Assembly: GCF_027497995.1 (NCBI RefSeq)
Contig: NZ_JAODBT010000002.1
Location: forward strand, 124,001 to 188,000
DNA: 64,000 bases
Direction: 5' to 3'
Origin: Stenotrophomonas sp. Iso1
Lineage (GTDB): Bacteria; Pseudomonadota; Gammaproteobacteria; Xanthomonadales; Xanthomonadaceae
Numbering within the stretch: position 1 is the stretch's first letter; each line of letters begins with the position of its first letter. The translations under genes were made by a program, and so were the position numbers. Of the stretch, positions 54,515-63,725 are shown in pieces. Below the pieces are notes generated by a model, which saw only the letters and a list, made by a program, of their open reading frames with translations, was not told the DNA's origin and made no database searches.

Positions 54515-57280
54515 TCAGAACTTGTAGTTCACGCCCACCTGGTAAGTACGGCCCCATTCCACGGTTTCCAGTGGACGGTCTTCGCTGCCTGCGTAGGTTT
54601 CGTACTTGGAGTTGGTAAGGTTGCTGGCCTGCAGGAACAGGCTCAGGCCCTTGAACATCGTGCCATCGGCGAAACTGTAGCCGACCTGCGCGTCCAGCAC
54701 GTCCTCGCCTTTGACGTAGCGCAGGGTGCGCGCGCCGTTGAAGTTGCCGATTTCGCCGATGAAATCCGAACGCTTGCGCTGGTTCAAACGCACTTCAAAG
54801 CCGCTGTTTTCGTAATAGGCGGTGAAGTTGTACACGCGCTTGGACAGGCCCGGCAGCATGATCGGCTCCGAGCCCACGCTCGAGGTGGTCGCCGGGTCCG
54901 GCATGATGTTGATGTTGCTGTCGTTGAAGCTGGCACTGGCCACCACACCGAAGCCCTTCAGGCTTTCGAAGAACAGATCCAGCGGCAGGGATGCGGTCAG
55001 TTCAGCACCACGCAGGCTGCCACCGTTGCCATTGAACGGCGCGGTGTAAAAGCCGGTCTTGTCCACCACCAGGCCCGGCGGCAGGGTGATGCCGTTGGCG
55101 TCCAGCCATGCATCCACCTGCTGGGTGAAGTCATAGCCGTCGCGCTTCTCGGTGTAGATGTAGGTCTTCAGGTCCTTGTAGAATACGGCGACCGCTACGT
55201 ATGCCTTGTTGCCAAAGTACTTTTCCCAGGACAGGTCGACCGCGTTGGCCACCCACGGATCCAGATTGGGGTTGCCGCCGCTGGCGCCGGGCTTGCCGGT
55301 GCTGGTGTCGACACCAAACTCCATCGACGCACGCAGTTCATCCACACGCGGGCGTGCCACCTGGCGGGCCATGGCGAAACGCACGGTGTTTTCGGCCGGC
55401 AGTTGGAAGGCGAGATTCAGGCTGGGCAGGAAGTCGATGTAGCTCTTGCCTTGGTTGATCGGAATCACCTGGCTGCCCACCGGCTGCGAGCCATCCCAGT
55501 AGTTCGAGCTCGACGACTGGTCCACGTGCTGGGCTTGAATGCCGATGTTGCCGCGTACTGGAATGGAACCGATCTGCGTGTCGATGTTGGCGCGCAGGAA
55601 GGTGGTGGTGATTTCCTCATCCACCGTCCACTGCTTGGGAATCAGGTAGCTCTCGGTGGTGGTCGGGTTGAACACCATGTAGCGGGCGACGGCGGCCGGT
55701 ACATTCCACGCGGGAATGTAGCCTGCGCCGGCAAAGCCCAGGTTCACCGGCTTGTACTGCAGGTCGGCGGCGATGCTGGTGTCACCCTGTGCGCCGAGGT
55801 TGATGTTGCCTTCGGCCTGGGTCTTGTTCTTGCTGCGGTCGGCATAGTTGATACCCATGTCGATATCGGAGAACAGGGTGAAGCCGTCCGGTGCCGGGAA
55901 CGTCGCTGCCAGCTTGAAGCCTTTCAACTCATCATCCACATGCGGGGTCTTGCCGTAGCCCGAGCCGTAGATGGTGTTGGTGAGATACAGATTGTTGTAG
56001 TCGGAGTAATCCCGTCCCGGCGTGAACTGCGGGAACTTGCCACCGTAGTTGAGCGTCACCGAATCCAGCTGCGGTGCCGGCAGCATCTGCAGGTTGTTTT
56101 CCAGGTTGATCTCGTCACGCTCAGCCTTGGACCAGCTGACGTCAGCCACCAAGCGCACGTCGCCGAAGGTGAATTCGTTGTTCCAGCCGAGGGCCTTGAT
56201 GCTGTCTTCGCGGTGGTTGTACATGCCGCGCACCAGCGGGTAGACGTTGTGTGCCACGCCGCTGACGAAGCTGCCGTTGTCATTGATGACCGCGTCGGTC
56301 ACGTTCAAACGGTCATAGCCACCGTTGAAATCGCCCAGATGGATTTCCATCTGGTTGGCGGTGTCGTACTCCTTAGCCTTGGTGTAGAAGGCATCGAGCG
56401 TGCTGGTCCATGCGTTGTTGGGGCGGAACTGCAGGGTGGCCATCACGCCGTCGCGCTTGGCCTTGCCGGTGCGGCGCAGCGCCTTGATGCCGTCGGAATA
56501 GTAGGTGCCGGCATCCACGCCCGGGCGCCAGCCATCACCGACGGCCTGCCACGGCTCGTACAAGCCAACCTGGTTTTCCTGCTTGGACATCTCCGAATGG
56601 GAGTAGCCGATGGCCAAGCCGATGGTGTCGTCGGCGAACTTGTCGACGAAGCTGGCATTGATGCGGTTGCCGTACGGGTCTTCACCAGCAGCTTCGCCCA
56701 ACGAGTTCTTCTGATAGCGGCCGCTCAGCGCGATGACGCGGTCGCCGTAGCTCAGCGGGCGCACGGTCTGCATGTCCAGCGTGCCGGACAGGCCCTGGCC
56801 GACCAAGCCTGCATCCGGGGTCTTGTACACCGTGACGCCGCTGATCAACTCCGACGGGTATTGGTCGAACTCAACGCTGCGGTTGTCGCCGGTGCTGACC
56901 ATTTCCCGGCCGTTGAGCAGGGTGGTGGCGAAGTCGGGCGACAGGCCGCGCACGCTGATGACCTGGGCACGGCCAGCCACGCGCTGCGCAGCAAGGCCGG
57001 GCAGACGGGCGATGGATTCGGCGATGCTGACGTCCGGCAGCTTGCCGATGTCCTCGGCCGAGATGGCCTCGACGATCGAGCTGGAATCACGTTTGACCGA
57101 GATGGCGCTTTCGATACCGCGACGGATGCCGGTAACAGTGACGGTGTCCAGGTCGGTTGCTTGGGCCTGGGCCTTGTTTTTGGCTTCTTCGTCTGCCGTC
57201 TGAGCCTGCACGCCGGTGGCAGTCAGCGTGATCGCAGAAGCAAGTGCCACGCTCAACAAATTGCGTTTGATGTCCAACAT
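54515..57280 (-). CDS. TonB-dependent receptor for maltodextrins (Caulobacter-type)
   Basis: 921 aa. The signal peptide MLDIKRNLLSVALASAITLTATGVQAQ is preceded by GGGAGGGGAGA. A TonB box is seen in DLDTVTVTGIRRGIESAISVKRDSSSIVEAISAEDIGKLPDVSIAESIARLPG, the plug of the large Caulobacter-type receptors, and the barrel ends RTYQVGVNYKF. In Caulobacter the related MalA takes up maltodextrins. It is in the same strand and locus as GH97 and alpha-glucosidase genes and has an operator copy 137 bases upstream, which supports the same ligand here. Confidence 0.9.
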   Translation of the reverse strand: MLDIKRNLLSVALASAITLTATGVQAQTADEEAKNKAQAQATDLDTVTVTGIRRGIESAISVKRDSSSIVEAISAEDIGKLPDVSIAESIARLPGLAAQRVAGRAQVISVRGLSPDFATTLLNGREMVSTGDNRSVEFDQYPSELISGVTVYKTPDAGLVGQGLSGTLDMQTVRPLSYGDRVIALSGRYQKNSLGEAAGEDPYGNRINASFVDKFADDTIGLAIGYSHSEMSKQENQVGLYEPWQAVGDGWRPGVDAGTYYSDGIKALRRTGKAKRDGVMATLQFRPNNAWTSTLDAFYTKAKEYDTANQMEIHLGDFNGGYDRLNVTDAVINDNGSFVSGVAHNVYPLVRGMYNHREDSIKALGWNNEFTFGDVRLVADVSWSKAERDEINLENNLQMLPAPQLDSVTLNYGGKFPQFTPGRDYSDYNNLYLTNTIYGSGYGKTPHVDDELKGFKLAATFPAPDGFTLFSDIDMGINYADRSKNKTQAEGNINLGAQGDTSIAADLQYKPVNLGFAGAGYIPAWNVPAAVARYMVFNPTTTESYLIPKQWTVDEEITTTFLRANIDTQIGSIPVRGNIGIQAQHVDQSSSSNYWDGSQPVGSQVIPINQGKSYIDFLPSLNLAFQLPAENTVRFAMARQVARPRVDELRASMEFGVDTSTGKPGASGGNPNLDPWVANAVDLSWEKYFGNKAYVAVAVFYKDLKTYIYTEKRDGYDFTQQVDAWLDANGITLPPGLVVDKTGFYTAPFNGNGGSLRGAELTASLPLDLFFESLKGFGVVASASFNDSNINIMPDPATTSSVGSEPIMLPGLSKRVYNFTAYYENSGFEVRLNQRKRSDFIGEIGNFNGARTLRYVKGEDVLDAQVGYSFADGTMFKGLSLFLQASNLTNSKYETYAGSEDRPLETVEWGRTYQVGVNYKF

Positions 57281-57416
57281 TCTCCCCTCCCAGGTAATGT
57301 CGTCGGATTATTTTTTTGTGCGTGCCAGGTGGTGTCGGGGCACTGTCGCCGGTGTGATATGGCTGATTGCGACATGTCTCGCATGGTAATCAGCGCGCAA
57401 CGCTGCGGCGCCGGTC

Positions 57417-57430
57417 TGCATACGTATTCA
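57417..57430 (-). promoter_or_regulatory. LacI-type operator, site 2
   Basis: TGCATACGTATTCA on the plus strand is the exact reverse complement of sites 1 and 3. It lies 137 bases upstream of the TonB receptor start. Confidence 0.75.
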
Positions 57431-57526
57431 ATGCGTTTTGCGGTAGCGCATTGCATGCTGGAACCGCTTCCGGTCTGGTTGGAAGCGCGGGGCGTTCTTC
57501 GGGGAACGGCCAAACCGTCATTTCAG

Positions 57527-57558
57527 ATCGTCATTCCCACGAAACGGGGAATGACGAT
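57527..57558. repeat. Inverted repeat with GTCATTCCC arms
   Basis: A perfect 12-base-pair stem, ATCGTCATTCCC and GGGAATGACGAT, with an 8-base loop. It lies 66 bases past the GH97 stop, so it may end or stabilise that transcript. It shares its arms with the repeat at 11104-11152. Confidence 0.7.
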
Positions 57559-57624
57559 TTGCGGGACTGCGGGTAGTGCTGCGTTGCGTTCCTGCCTACG
57601 CAGCGGCTCGCGACGCCTATCGCA

Positions 57625-59691
57625 TCACTCCAATGGCACCAGTCGGATCGCGGCACCCCCGCCGGCGCCCAGCTGCAGCGTCAGTTCATCCGTACTCCGG
57701 ACGTCTCGGGTCTCGCGGACGAAGGCAAATGGCTGGGTTTCCCAGTGGGCGCCCTCACCATCGCGGTAGATCTCGGCGCGGTAGCGACGCTTGGGATCGA
57801 GGAAAGACAACGCTGTTTTCAGCGTATGCGGCTGATCATCCCCCACGCTGCCGATGAACCACGCATCCCCGCCACGGGCTTTGCGGGCGAGGGTGACGTA
57901 TTGGCCGACTTCGCCATTCAGTACGTGGCTTTCGTCCCAATCCACCGCCACATCCTTGATGAACTGGAACGCGTCTGGGTGCTGCGCGTAATGCTCGGGC
58001 AGGTCGGCCACCATCTGGATCGGGCTGTACAGCACCACGTACAGCGCCAGCTGTTTGGCCAAGGTGCTGCGCAACGGCAGGCCATTGCGGCCCTTCAGGC
58101 TGACGATGCCGGGCGTGTAATCCATCGGCCCGCCCAGCATGCGGGTGAACACCAGCGTGGCTTCGTGGCCCGGCGGGTTGGGCGGGTTGCCCCAGGCATT
58201 GAATTCCATGCCCCGTGCGCCTTCGCGCGATACCCAGTTCGGCCAGGTGCGACGCAGGCCGGTGTCCTTGATCGGCTCATGCGAGTTGATTGCGATGTGC
58301 TTGGCGGCGGCCTGCTGCAGCACGCGTACGTTGTGGTTGCTCATCCACTGGCCTTCGTGCCACTCCCGCACGATCGTGCCGTGCATCTTGTCCTGCCGCT
58401 GGATGTCGCCGGCGTCGCAGACATAGCCGGTCTTGATCACGTCCACGCCATTGCGCGCATACAGATCCAGCGCCGCCGGCAGTTGCCGCTCGTAGTGGCT
58501 GACCGCGCAGGCGGTTTCGTGATGGCCGATCAGGTGCACGCCCTTCTCGGCGCCATAGCGGGCCAGCGCGGGCAGGTCGAAATCCGCTGTGGGACGGGTG
58601 AAGTCAAAGCCCCAACCGTTGGCGAACCAGTCGCCGTCCCAACCCGGATTCCAGCCTTCCACCAGTACGCCGCGAAAGCCATTGGCGGCCGCAAAATCGA
58701 TATAGCTACGGGTGTTGGCAGTGGTGGCGCCATGCCTCGGGCCGGTGGCCCAGGTTTCGGTTTCCAGATGCAGCGACCACCACACGCCCACGTACTTGGC
58801 CGGTGTGAACCAGCTCACGTCGCCGATTGCATTGGGCTCGTTGAGGTTGAGGATAAGACTGGATTCGACCAGATCGCCTGCTTTCTCACCCACCTGCACG
58901 GTGCGCCACGGCGTGTTGAATGGCAGCGTGCGCACCACCGGCGCGCCATTGCTGGACGGCGTCAGCGCGGCATGCAGCACATCGCCGTCACCCCGGGCCA
59001 GGTTCATGCCGGCGTAGTCCACCAGGGCAGCTTCGTGGATGGAGATATGCAGGCCGTTGTCACTGCGCAGGGTCAACGGGGTCTGCGCGGTGCCAATCTG
59101 GTTGAGCGGGGTGTGGTGGTACAGGTATTCCTCGCGGTTCCATTCAAAGGCGGGAATCCACCATGCCGTGGCCGGGCGGGCGATGGTGAATTCAGTCAAC
59201 TCGGCGTTGATCTGTGCCTGCTGCATCGCCGGCTGCTGTGGGAATTCATAACGGAAGCCCACGCCATCGTCGTAGACGCGGAACACCACGTCGAAGCGGC
59301 GCCCGTCTTTGCGACCGCCACCGGCTTTTTCGGCGAAGCTGGCGCGCAATTCGTTGTAGTGATTGCGGGTGAGGCGGCGTTCGCCCCAAGGCTGCTCCCA
59401 GGTTTCGTCAAAGCTGCTGCGGGACTGGCCGGTCAGCACGATGTTGCGTTCCAGGCGCCCGTCGCTGAGCAGGAAGCCCAGCCGCGAGGGTGCAATGACT
59501 GCTTCGCCCTTGCGCTCAACACGGTAGGCCAAGCGGCCTTCGTGCTGGGATTGGATGGTGACGGTCAGCACGTCGCCGGGCGAGCTGATGTGGGCCAGGT
59601 CGGCGGCATGGGCGGCGGGCAGAGCGACCAGCAGCAATGCAAAGGCCATCTTCAGACGGAACATCGGCGAAGCAGGGCGTGGTTGGGCCAT
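57625..59691 (-). CDS. GH97 alpha-glucosidase, SusB-like
   Basis: 688 aa from the ATG at 59691 (MAQPRPASPMFRLKMAFALLLVALPAAHA); MFRL at 59664 could also start it, since both give the signal peptide. The frame is open to 59814 but no signal would result. The GH97 N-terminal domain (ISSPGDVLTVTIQSQHEGRLAYRVERKGEAVIAPSRLGF) is followed by the TIM barrel with HLIGHHETAC, AINSHEPIKDTG and SREGARGMEFNAWG, which carry the glutamates of the inverting SusB group. It likely acts in the periplasm on maltodextrins. It is divergent from the MFS gene, with operator site 3 between. Confidence 0.9.
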   Translation of the reverse strand: MAQPRPASPMFRLKMAFALLLVALPAAHAADLAHISSPGDVLTVTIQSQHEGRLAYRVERKGEAVIAPSRLGFLLSDGRLERNIVLTGQSRSSFDETWEQPWGERRLTRNHYNELRASFAEKAGGGRKDGRRFDVVFRVYDDGVGFRYEFPQQPAMQQAQINAELTEFTIARPATAWWIPAFEWNREEYLYHHTPLNQIGTAQTPLTLRSDNGLHISIHEAALVDYAGMNLARGDGDVLHAALTPSSNGAPVVRTLPFNTPWRTVQVGEKAGDLVESSLILNLNEPNAIGDVSWFTPAKYVGVWWSLHLETETWATGPRHGATTANTRSYIDFAAANGFRGVLVEGWNPGWDGDWFANGWGFDFTRPTADFDLPALARYGAEKGVHLIGHHETACAVSHYERQLPAALDLYARNGVDVIKTGYVCDAGDIQRQDKMHGTIVREWHEGQWMSNHNVRVLQQAAAKHIAINSHEPIKDTGLRRTWPNWVSREGARGMEFNAWGNPPNPPGHEATLVFTRMLGGPMDYTPGIVSLKGRNGLPLRSTLAKQLALYVVLYSPIQMVADLPEHYAQHPDAFQFIKDVAVDWDESHVLNGEVGQYVTLARKARGGDAWFIGSVGDDQPHTLKTALSFLDPKRRYRAEIYRDGEGAHWETQPFAFVRETRDVRSTDELTLQLGAGGGAAIRLVPLE

Positions 59692-59799
59692 GTCAGGTGT
59701 CAACTCTTTGAGGCGGGACAGAAGGCAGGCGCTGCGGCGGGGGGCGTAGCTGCACCCACTATTCCAGCTGCCAGCGGGCGCGGTCCGTGATTCACGCAC

Positions 59800-59813
59800 T
59801 GAATACGTATGCA
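59800..59813 (+). promoter_or_regulatory. LacI-type operator, site 3
   Basis: TGAATACGTATGCA, identical to site 1, lies between the divergent GH97 (start 59691) and MFS transporter (start 59909) genes, so it may control both. Confidence 0.78.
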
Positions 59814-59908
59814 CCGGCGATGCGCATCCCGTAGCACGCCTCTACCATGAGCCAGCGCAACCGCGCAGCCACATCGCATCCGTGATTCCCGGAGGGGGGA
59901 AGCGCTTG

Positions 59909-61390
59909 ATGAAAAGTAAACCGCAGTTGTCGTTCTGGCAGATCTGGAACATGTGCTTTGGCTTTCTGGGCATCCAGTTCGGCTTTGCACTGCAGAACGC
60001 CAATGCAAGCCGCATCTTCGAGACGCTTGGTGCCTCGATGGACGAGGTGCCGGGGCTATGGATCGCCGCACCGTTGACCGGTCTGCTGGTGCAGCCGGTG
60101 ATCGGCTATCTGTCCGACCGCACCTGGACCCGCTGGGGCCGGCGTCGCCCGTTCTTCATGATCGGCGCGGTGCTGACGACGCTTGCGTTGTTGGTGATGC
60201 CCAATTCGCCGACGCTGTGGATCGCCGCCGGTACGTTGTGGGTGTTGGATGCATCGATCAACGTATCGATGGAACCCTTCCGCGCTTTTGTCGGTGATCA
60301 GCTCTCGCCCCGGCAACGGCCCAGCGGCTATGCGATGCAGAGTTTTTTCATTGGCGTGGGCGCCATCGTCGCCAGTTTCCTGCCCTACCTCCTGGCCCAC
60401 TTCGGTGTGGCCAACACCGCAGCAGCGGGGCAGGTACCGGACACGGTGCGTTACGCCTTCTATTTCGGCGCGGCGGTACTGTTGGCCGCGATCACCTGGA
60501 CCGTGCTCAGCACGCGTGAGTATTCGCCGACCGAGCTGGCCTCGTTCGACGATGCCGAACCGTCTGCGGCACACGCAACCGTGCGCGTCGCAGGTCCACC
60601 GGAATGGGGCCGCATCGCGTTATGGCTGGTGCTGGGTGTTTTGTTGGCTGCGCTGATCGCTTGGCGCCAGGGCGACCGCATGCTCTATGTGCTTGCCGGC
60701 CTGTGTGCGGCTTACGGCATGTTGCTGGGTGTGGCACGGTTGCTGCCGGGTACGCACATGCTCGCCGTCATCGTCGATGACTTGCGTGCGATGCCACAAA
60801 CCATGCGGCGTCTGGCGTGGGTGCAGTTCTTCTCCTGGTTCGCTCTTTTCGCGATGTGGATTTACACCACCGCAGCGGTGGCTGGCACGCACTTCGGCTC
60901 CACCGATACCAAATCGGCGGCCTACAACGAAGGTGCGAATTGGGTAGGTGTGCTGTTCGGTGCGTACAACGGGTTTGCCGCGCTGGCCGCGCTGGTGATT
61001 CCGCTGATGGTGCGCAGGCTCGGCCTGCGCTGGAGCCACTTGATCAATCTGTGGCTGGGGGGGGGGGGGTTGATCTCACTGATGTTCATCAATGATCCCA
61101 AATGGCTGTTGTTGTCGATGGTCGGCGTGGGCTTTGCGTGGGCATCGATTCTGTCACTGCCGTATGCCCTGCTGTCCGACAGCGTGCCGTCGTCGAAGAT
61201 GGGCGTGTACATGGGCATCTTCAATTTCTTCATCGTGATTCCGCAGCTGGTTGCAGCAAGCGCGCTGGGCTTTGCGCTGCGCACCTGGCTGGGCGGCGTG
61301 CCGATGCACGTACTGGTGTTGGGTGGCTGCAGTTTGTTCGTGGCGGGCGTGTGCGTGCTGCGGGTTCCGTCGCAATCGGAGGTGGTGTGA
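59909..61390 (+). CDS. MFS sugar:cation symporter (maltose/maltodextrin type)
   Basis: 493 aa from the ATG at 59909 (MKSKPQLSFWQIWNMCFGFLGIQFGFALQNANASRIF), after GGAGGGGGGAAG; an in-frame GTG at 59882 is unlikely. About 12 hydrophobic segments; PVIGYLSDRTWTRWGRRRPFF is the loop 2-3 motif of the sugar-transporter (SUC/GPH-like) group. It is close to the MalY-type transporters of maltodextrin loci. Residues 384-387 (GGGG in LWLGGGGLIS) are coded by a run of 13 G at 61057-61069. The stop overlaps the next gene as TGATG. Confidence 0.9.
   Translation: MKSKPQLSFWQIWNMCFGFLGIQFGFALQNANASRIFETLGASMDEVPGLWIAAPLTGLLVQPVIGYLSDRTWTRWGRRRPFFMIGAVLTTLALLVMPNSPTLWIAAGTLWVLDASINVSMEPFRAFVGDQLSPRQRPSGYAMQSFFIGVGAIVASFLPYLLAHFGVANTAAAGQVPDTVRYAFYFGAAVLLAAITWTVLSTREYSPTELASFDDAEPSAAHATVRVAGPPEWGRIALWLVLGVLLAALIAWRQGDRMLYVLAGLCAAYGMLLGVARLLPGTHMLAVIVDDLRAMPQTMRRLAWVQFFSWFALFAMWIYTTAAVAGTHFGSTDTKSAAYNEGANWVGVLFGAYNGFAALAALVIPLMVRRLGLRWSHLINLWLGGGGLISLMFINDPKWLLLSMVGVGFAWASILSLPYALLSDSVPSSKMGVYMGIFNFFIVIPQLVAASALGFALRTWLGGVPMHVLVLGGCSLFVAGVCVLRVPSQSEVV
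61057..61069 (+). repeat. Homopolymer run of 13 G inside the transporter gene
   Basis: Thirteen consecutive G are read as the codons CTG GGG GGG GGG GGG T. Runs of this length slip often in replication; a one- or two-base change would shift the frame after residue 387 of 493, cutting off about the last quarter of the transporter. Confidence 0.95.
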
Positions 61391-63105
61391 TGCGTATGCG
61401 TTTGTCTGTCGCGGTTTCACTGGTGCTGTTCGCAAGTGCGGCATGGGCCGGCAACCGGCCGGATTACATCGGTACCACCGAGCCATTCGCCAGTGATGCG
61501 GTGTACTTCGTGGTCACTGACCGCTTCGTCAATGGCGATACCCGCAACGATCATCGTGATCAGGGCGGCGCGCACCGCACCTTCGATATCCCAGTGCCGT
61601 GTCCGGACAAGATCGACGGCAATATCGGCTACCTCGGTGGCGATTTCAGGGGTGTACTGGACAACGCCGGGTATATCCGCGACCTCGGTTTCGGTGCGGT
61701 ATGGATCACGCCGATCATCGACAACCCGGATGAAGCCTTTACCGGCAGCAAGCCGATCAACTGCACCAGCACACTGACGGATCGTGGCAAGACCGGCTAT
61801 CACGGTTATTGGGGCATCAACTTCTACAAACTGGACGAGCACCTGCCCAGCGTGGACCTGGATTTCGGCGGGCTGGCCAAGGGCCTGCACGATGCCGGGT
61901 TGAAAGTGGTGCTGGATATCGTAGGCAACCATGGTTCACCGGCATGGACCATGCCGGTCAAGCAACCCCAGTTCGGGCAGATCTTCGACAAGGACGGCAA
62001 GCACATCGCCGACCATCAGAACCTGGCGCCGGACAAGCTCGACCCCCAGCACAACCCATTGCACACCTTCTACAACAACATCGGTCCCGTCGATGGCAGC
62101 AAGGGTTCGATCTTCGACGGCAACTTGGCCGAGTTGTCCGACTTCAACGAACACAATCCAGCGGTGATGGATTACCTCACCGGCGCCTATCTGCAGTGGA
62201 CCGCGCAGGGCGTGGACGCGTTGCGCATCGACACCATCGGTTGGCTGCCGCATCCGTGGTGGCATGCGTTTGTCAAACGCATCCGTGCGCAGCACCCAGG
62301 CATGTTCATGTTCGGCGAAGCGTTCGATTACGACGCCAGCAAGATTGCCGAACACACCTGGCCGTCCAATGCCAACGTCAGCGTGCTGGATTTCCCGCTG
62401 CGTGGCGCGCTGTCGGCCACCTTCGGAAAGGAACAGAAAGGTTTTGAGGCGTTGTCCGAGCCGCTGCATCTGCTCAACGGGCCCTATGCGAATCCGTATG
62501 ACCTGATGAGCTTCTACGACAACCACGACATGGCGCGACTGGATGCCACCGACGCGGGTTTCATCAACGCGCACAACTGGTTGTTCACCGCACGCGGCAT
62601 CCCGGTGGTTTACTACGGCTCGGAAACCGGCTTCATGCGTAGCCGTGCCGAGCACGCAGGCAATCGCGCCTACTTCGGTCAGGAGCGGGTGAATGCGGCA
62701 CCGCAGAGCCCAATCTTCGCGCCGCTGCAACGCATCTCGAAACTTCGCCAAATGACACCGGCGTTGCAGCGTGGGTTACAGGTCAACGAACGTCTGCACG
62801 GTGACCAAGCGGTGTTCTTCCGCGTGCTACAGCATGGCGACACGGCGCAGACCGCGTTGGTGCTGCTGAACAAGGGGGACGCCACGCAGCGCTTTGAAGT
62901 GAGCCGATACCTGCAGCCTGGCCAATGGCGCGATGCGTTGGACGGCGGCACGCTGACGGTGACGCAGTCGCTCAGGACCGACGTGCCGGCGCACGGGGTC
63001 AAGGTGTTCGTGCTGGATAGCGTGGTGATGCAGGTTGAATTGCAGCAGCAGTTGGAGATGGCGATGGCCGACCAGCTGGCGCGCACGCAGCGTTTGAAGC
63101 GCTGA
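61390..63105 (+). CDS. GH13 amylase / cyclomaltodextrin glucanotransferase-type enzyme
   Basis: 571 aa from the ATG at 61390, which overlaps the transporter stop (TGATG). A signal peptide (MRMRLSVAVSLVLFASAAWA) shows export. GH13 regions: I VVLDIVGNHGS, II GVDALRIDTIG with nucleophile D281, III FMFGEAFDYD with acid E310, IV FYDNHDMAR with D380. The opening DYIGTTEPFASDAVYFVVTDRFVNGD is shared by CGTases and cyclomaltodextrin-type amylases. The starch-binding domain of long CGTases is not present, so hydrolysis of starch or maltodextrin is at least as likely as cyclisation. Confidence 0.9.
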   Translation: MRMRLSVAVSLVLFASAAWAGNRPDYIGTTEPFASDAVYFVVTDRFVNGDTRNDHRDQGGAHRTFDIPVPCPDKIDGNIGYLGGDFRGVLDNAGYIRDLGFGAVWITPIIDNPDEAFTGSKPINCTSTLTDRGKTGYHGYWGINFYKLDEHLPSVDLDFGGLAKGLHDAGLKVVLDIVGNHGSPAWTMPVKQPQFGQIFDKDGKHIADHQNLAPDKLDPQHNPLHTFYNNIGPVDGSKGSIFDGNLAELSDFNEHNPAVMDYLTGAYLQWTAQGVDALRIDTIGWLPHPWWHAFVKRIRAQHPGMFMFGEAFDYDASKIAEHTWPSNANVSVLDFPLRGALSATFGKEQKGFEALSEPLHLLNGPYANPYDLMSFYDNHDMARLDATDAGFINAHNWLFTARGIPVVYYGSETGFMRSRAEHAGNRAYFGQERVNAAPQSPIFAPLQRISKLRQMTPALQRGLQVNERLHGDQAVFFRVLQHGDTAQTALVLLNKGDATQRFEVSRYLQPGQWRDALDGGTLTVTQSLRTDVPAHGVKVFVLDSVVMQVELQQQLEMAMADQLARTQRLKR

Positions 63106-63120
63106 GTAGCGCTGAAATCC

Positions 63121-63140
63121 CTCTCCGGGAAACCGGAGAG
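63121..63140. terminator. Short hairpin after the amylase gene
   Basis: A perfect 8-base-pair stem (CTCTCCGG, loop GAAA, CCGGAGAG) lies 15 bases after the stop. There is no U-run, so it may be a stabiliser rather than a true terminator. Confidence 0.5.
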
Positions 63141-63193
63141 CGGCGGCTGCCGCAGTCGCCTCGTCGGCGCCCAGCCACTGCGAGCCGAACCGC

Positions 63194-63199
63194 TACAAT
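63194..63199 (+). promoter_or_regulatory. Possible -10 box of the SseB-like gene
   Basis: TACAAT lies 32 bases upstream of the ATG at 63231. No clear -35 hexamer is found at the proper distance. Confidence 0.35.
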
Positions 63200-63230
63200 C
63201 AGCACCCCACAGCCGTCGCCCAATCTCCAC

Positions 63231-63611
63231 ATGAACGATCTCCCCCCGCAGACGCCCATCGAAACGCTGTTGCAGACGGCGATGGAAGGCAAACTGCCGA
63301 TCAAAGCGTTCATGCAGGCCTTCGTGGCGTCCGAGGTGGTGTTGCTCACCGGCAGCCTGGTCACCCCGGACGGCAGCGGCTTCGACCCACTGCTGTTCGA
63401 CAAACAGGGCGTGCTGCATGTGGCCGTGTTCACCGACATGGCACGCGTGGGTTTCAACTCCCAGCAGGCGCCGCACGACATCCGCATGCTGATGTTCGAC
63501 GTGTTGCGTCGTGTGCCCGCTGGCTACGGCGTGGTGGTCAACCCCGGCACCACGTTGGGCTTTGAAATATCGCCATCGGGCGTGCAGGAAATCCTCAAAG
63601 ATTTCAGCTGA
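63231..63611 (+). CDS. SseB-like small protein
   Basis: 126 aa, cytosolic, MNDLPPQTPIETLLQTAMEGKLPIKAFMQAFVASEVVLLTGSLVTPDG. The alternating helix/strand pattern with PIKAFMQAF, PLLFDKQGVLHVAVFTDMARV and GYGVVVNPGTTLGFEISPSGVQEILKDF resembles the SseB N-terminal fold (enhanced serine sensitivity protein B family). The role is unknown. It lies between the amylase gene and the convergent LacI gene. Confidence 0.7.
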   Translation: MNDLPPQTPIETLLQTAMEGKLPIKAFMQAFVASEVVLLTGSLVTPDGSGFDPLLFDKQGVLHVAVFTDMARVGFNSQQAPHDIRMLMFDVLRRVPAGYGVVVNPGTTLGFEISPSGVQEILKDFS

Positions 63612-63725
63612 CCGGATTCTGGTGCAGAGGCGGCTATGGCCACGAAACGGGGGCTGCCGCGGTATCTGCAATTGCTGCGGTTTGCGGCGGCGCAGGAAGC
63701 GTGGACTTAGCGGCTGAAGCCGTTC

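Larger units (their letters stand above)
57281..57624. other. 344-base gap between GH97 and the TonB receptor
   Basis: It holds operator site 2 (57417-57430) and the inverted repeat at 57527-57558. There is no gene; the receptor is probably transcribed from a promoter here. Confidence 0.6.

Noticed and set aside
54335..57769. Plus-strand open frame of more than 1,100 codons opposite the TonB receptor
   Set aside because: It mirrors a receptor with signal peptide, TonB box and barrel on the other strand, and has no domain itself. High GC leaves long antisense frames open.
57745..59790. Plus-strand frame opposite the GH97 gene
   Set aside because: The minus-strand product is a full GH97 enzyme with catalytic motifs; the plus product is low in recognisable features.
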